Position numbers and translations under genes: made by a program. A stretch of 64,000 bases of DNA from Azorinus chamasolen. Taxonomy: Eukaryota > Mollusca > Bivalvia > Cardiida > Solecurtidae. Positions 63,446-64,000 of the stretch are shown here, one piece after another (position 1 is the first letter of the stretch; the number at the start of each line of letters is the position of its first letter). The stretch covers positions 25,240,655 through 25,304,654 of the forward strand of contig OY755252.1 in assembly GCA_963576725.1 (NCBI GenBank). Direction: 5' to 3'. The notes beneath the pieces were generated by a model. The model was given only the letters and a program-made list of their open reading frames with translations, made no database searches and was not told the origin of the DNA.

Positions 63446-64000
63446 CTGAAAAGAATACATAGACCTATAGAAAATAAAACTCTCAGACCTGGTGGCGATT
63501 TTATAACCTGAAGAAAGTATGCCTTTTGATTAAAGATTGATTATTGCCAGACATATATGTAATTAAATATTTATTCTTATATTATAAATACAAATAAATG
63601 AAAATGTGTCCATGGGAACATATGGCCCCACAGCAAACAGGATGTAGATGAATGACCGACCTGAAAAGGGGAGACACGGTACAACTCACTATGATTATGC
63701 TTCAGACCAAATAACAAATAATTCCAGCATAAACAAGCCAAGAAAATATTTGATGAAAATTTTACAGGACGGACATATGGATGGACAGACGGGTGTATAG
63801 ACAAGGGTAAAACTAAATACCCCTGTGGCGTTTTCCCACCAGATTTCCCATGAAACTAAGGCTGCATTTTATACATCTTTGCGATTTATATGCATGCCGA
63901 TACGGTAGGTTTGAGTCTATAGTTTCTAAACTGGCCAATAATTCTTTTGCAAATATGCCATTATAAAAAATAAGCTAATTAATACTCATGTCATTATTTC
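63446..64000. other. intron upstream of exon w1
   Basis: No exon recognised. A GGACGGACATATGGATGGAC / AGACGGGTG stretch at 63770-63795 resembles tails of satellite-bodied elements. The left part of a family A copy's right half (TCTAAACTGGCCAATAATTC, ATTAATACTCATGTCATTAT) runs off the window edge at 63890-64000. Confidence 0.45.

Overview
The window is animal nuclear DNA: AT-rich and intron-rich, with GT-AG splicing. It is most likely from a bivalve mollusc. That assignment rests on interspersed repeats I associate with bivalve genomes (units starting AAGATGTGTTTGTGAAACAC and ending GGGGGCATAAAA, and units starting ACAAGAGGGCCAT and ending GGTGAGCTAAAAA) and is inference; the species is not determined. 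There is no sign of a bacterial, viral or organellar genome.

One host gene is firmly supported: a kidney-type/liver-type glutaminase (GLS family) on the minus strand, positions 63445 down to 33875. Twelve exons join in consistent phase to give 520 codons plus stop. They cover the end of the N-terminal helical domain, the whole serine-beta-lactamase-like glutaminase domain, the ankyrin repeats and a lineage-specific acidic tail. The 5' exons (mitochondrial leader and most of the N-terminal domain) lie beyond the right edge. The catalytic Ser-x-x-Lys pair and the other known active-site residues are present. The inhibitor-loop sequence is intermediate between vertebrate GLS and GLS2. A partial copy of one catalytic exon and a duplicated splice donor sit in the introns.

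Region by region: 1-3250 holds satellite-bodied elements, one carrying a terminal-inverted-repeat (TIR) transposon; 3250-7250 holds foldback MITEs and an unexplained stretch with two weak coding-like ORFs; 7430-10965 is an AGGTCA-rich tandem array split by a TIR element carrying an (ACT)n satellite; 11000-17250 is dense in MITEs; 17300-18535 is a 40-bp minisatellite; 18600-33870 is MITEs, three ACAAGAGGGCC elements and a LINE 3' end; 33875-63445 is the glutaminase gene, whose introns contain a Penelope-like remnant, a hAT-type element, a 1.1-kb TA-flanked transposon, a 2.4-kb inverted-repeat composite, a 39-bp minisatellite and a decayed PIF/Harbinger copy; 63450-64000 is intron.

The dominant signal is several dozen short foldback elements in at least two transposition classes: TTAA-flanked (termini CCCTTTCC, CCCATTCC, CCCTTCGC) and TA-flanked (termini CAGTAAAACC). 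Many insertions are nested, so target duplications can be read directly. The two classes have unrelated ends but share almost the same palindrome at the hairpin tip (GCTCCTATAGGAGC). That is the least expected feature here, together with seven perfect 15-bp estrogen-response-element-type palindromes in the AGGTCA array. Repeat boundaries and copy counts were made by eye and are approximate unless a target duplication is stated.
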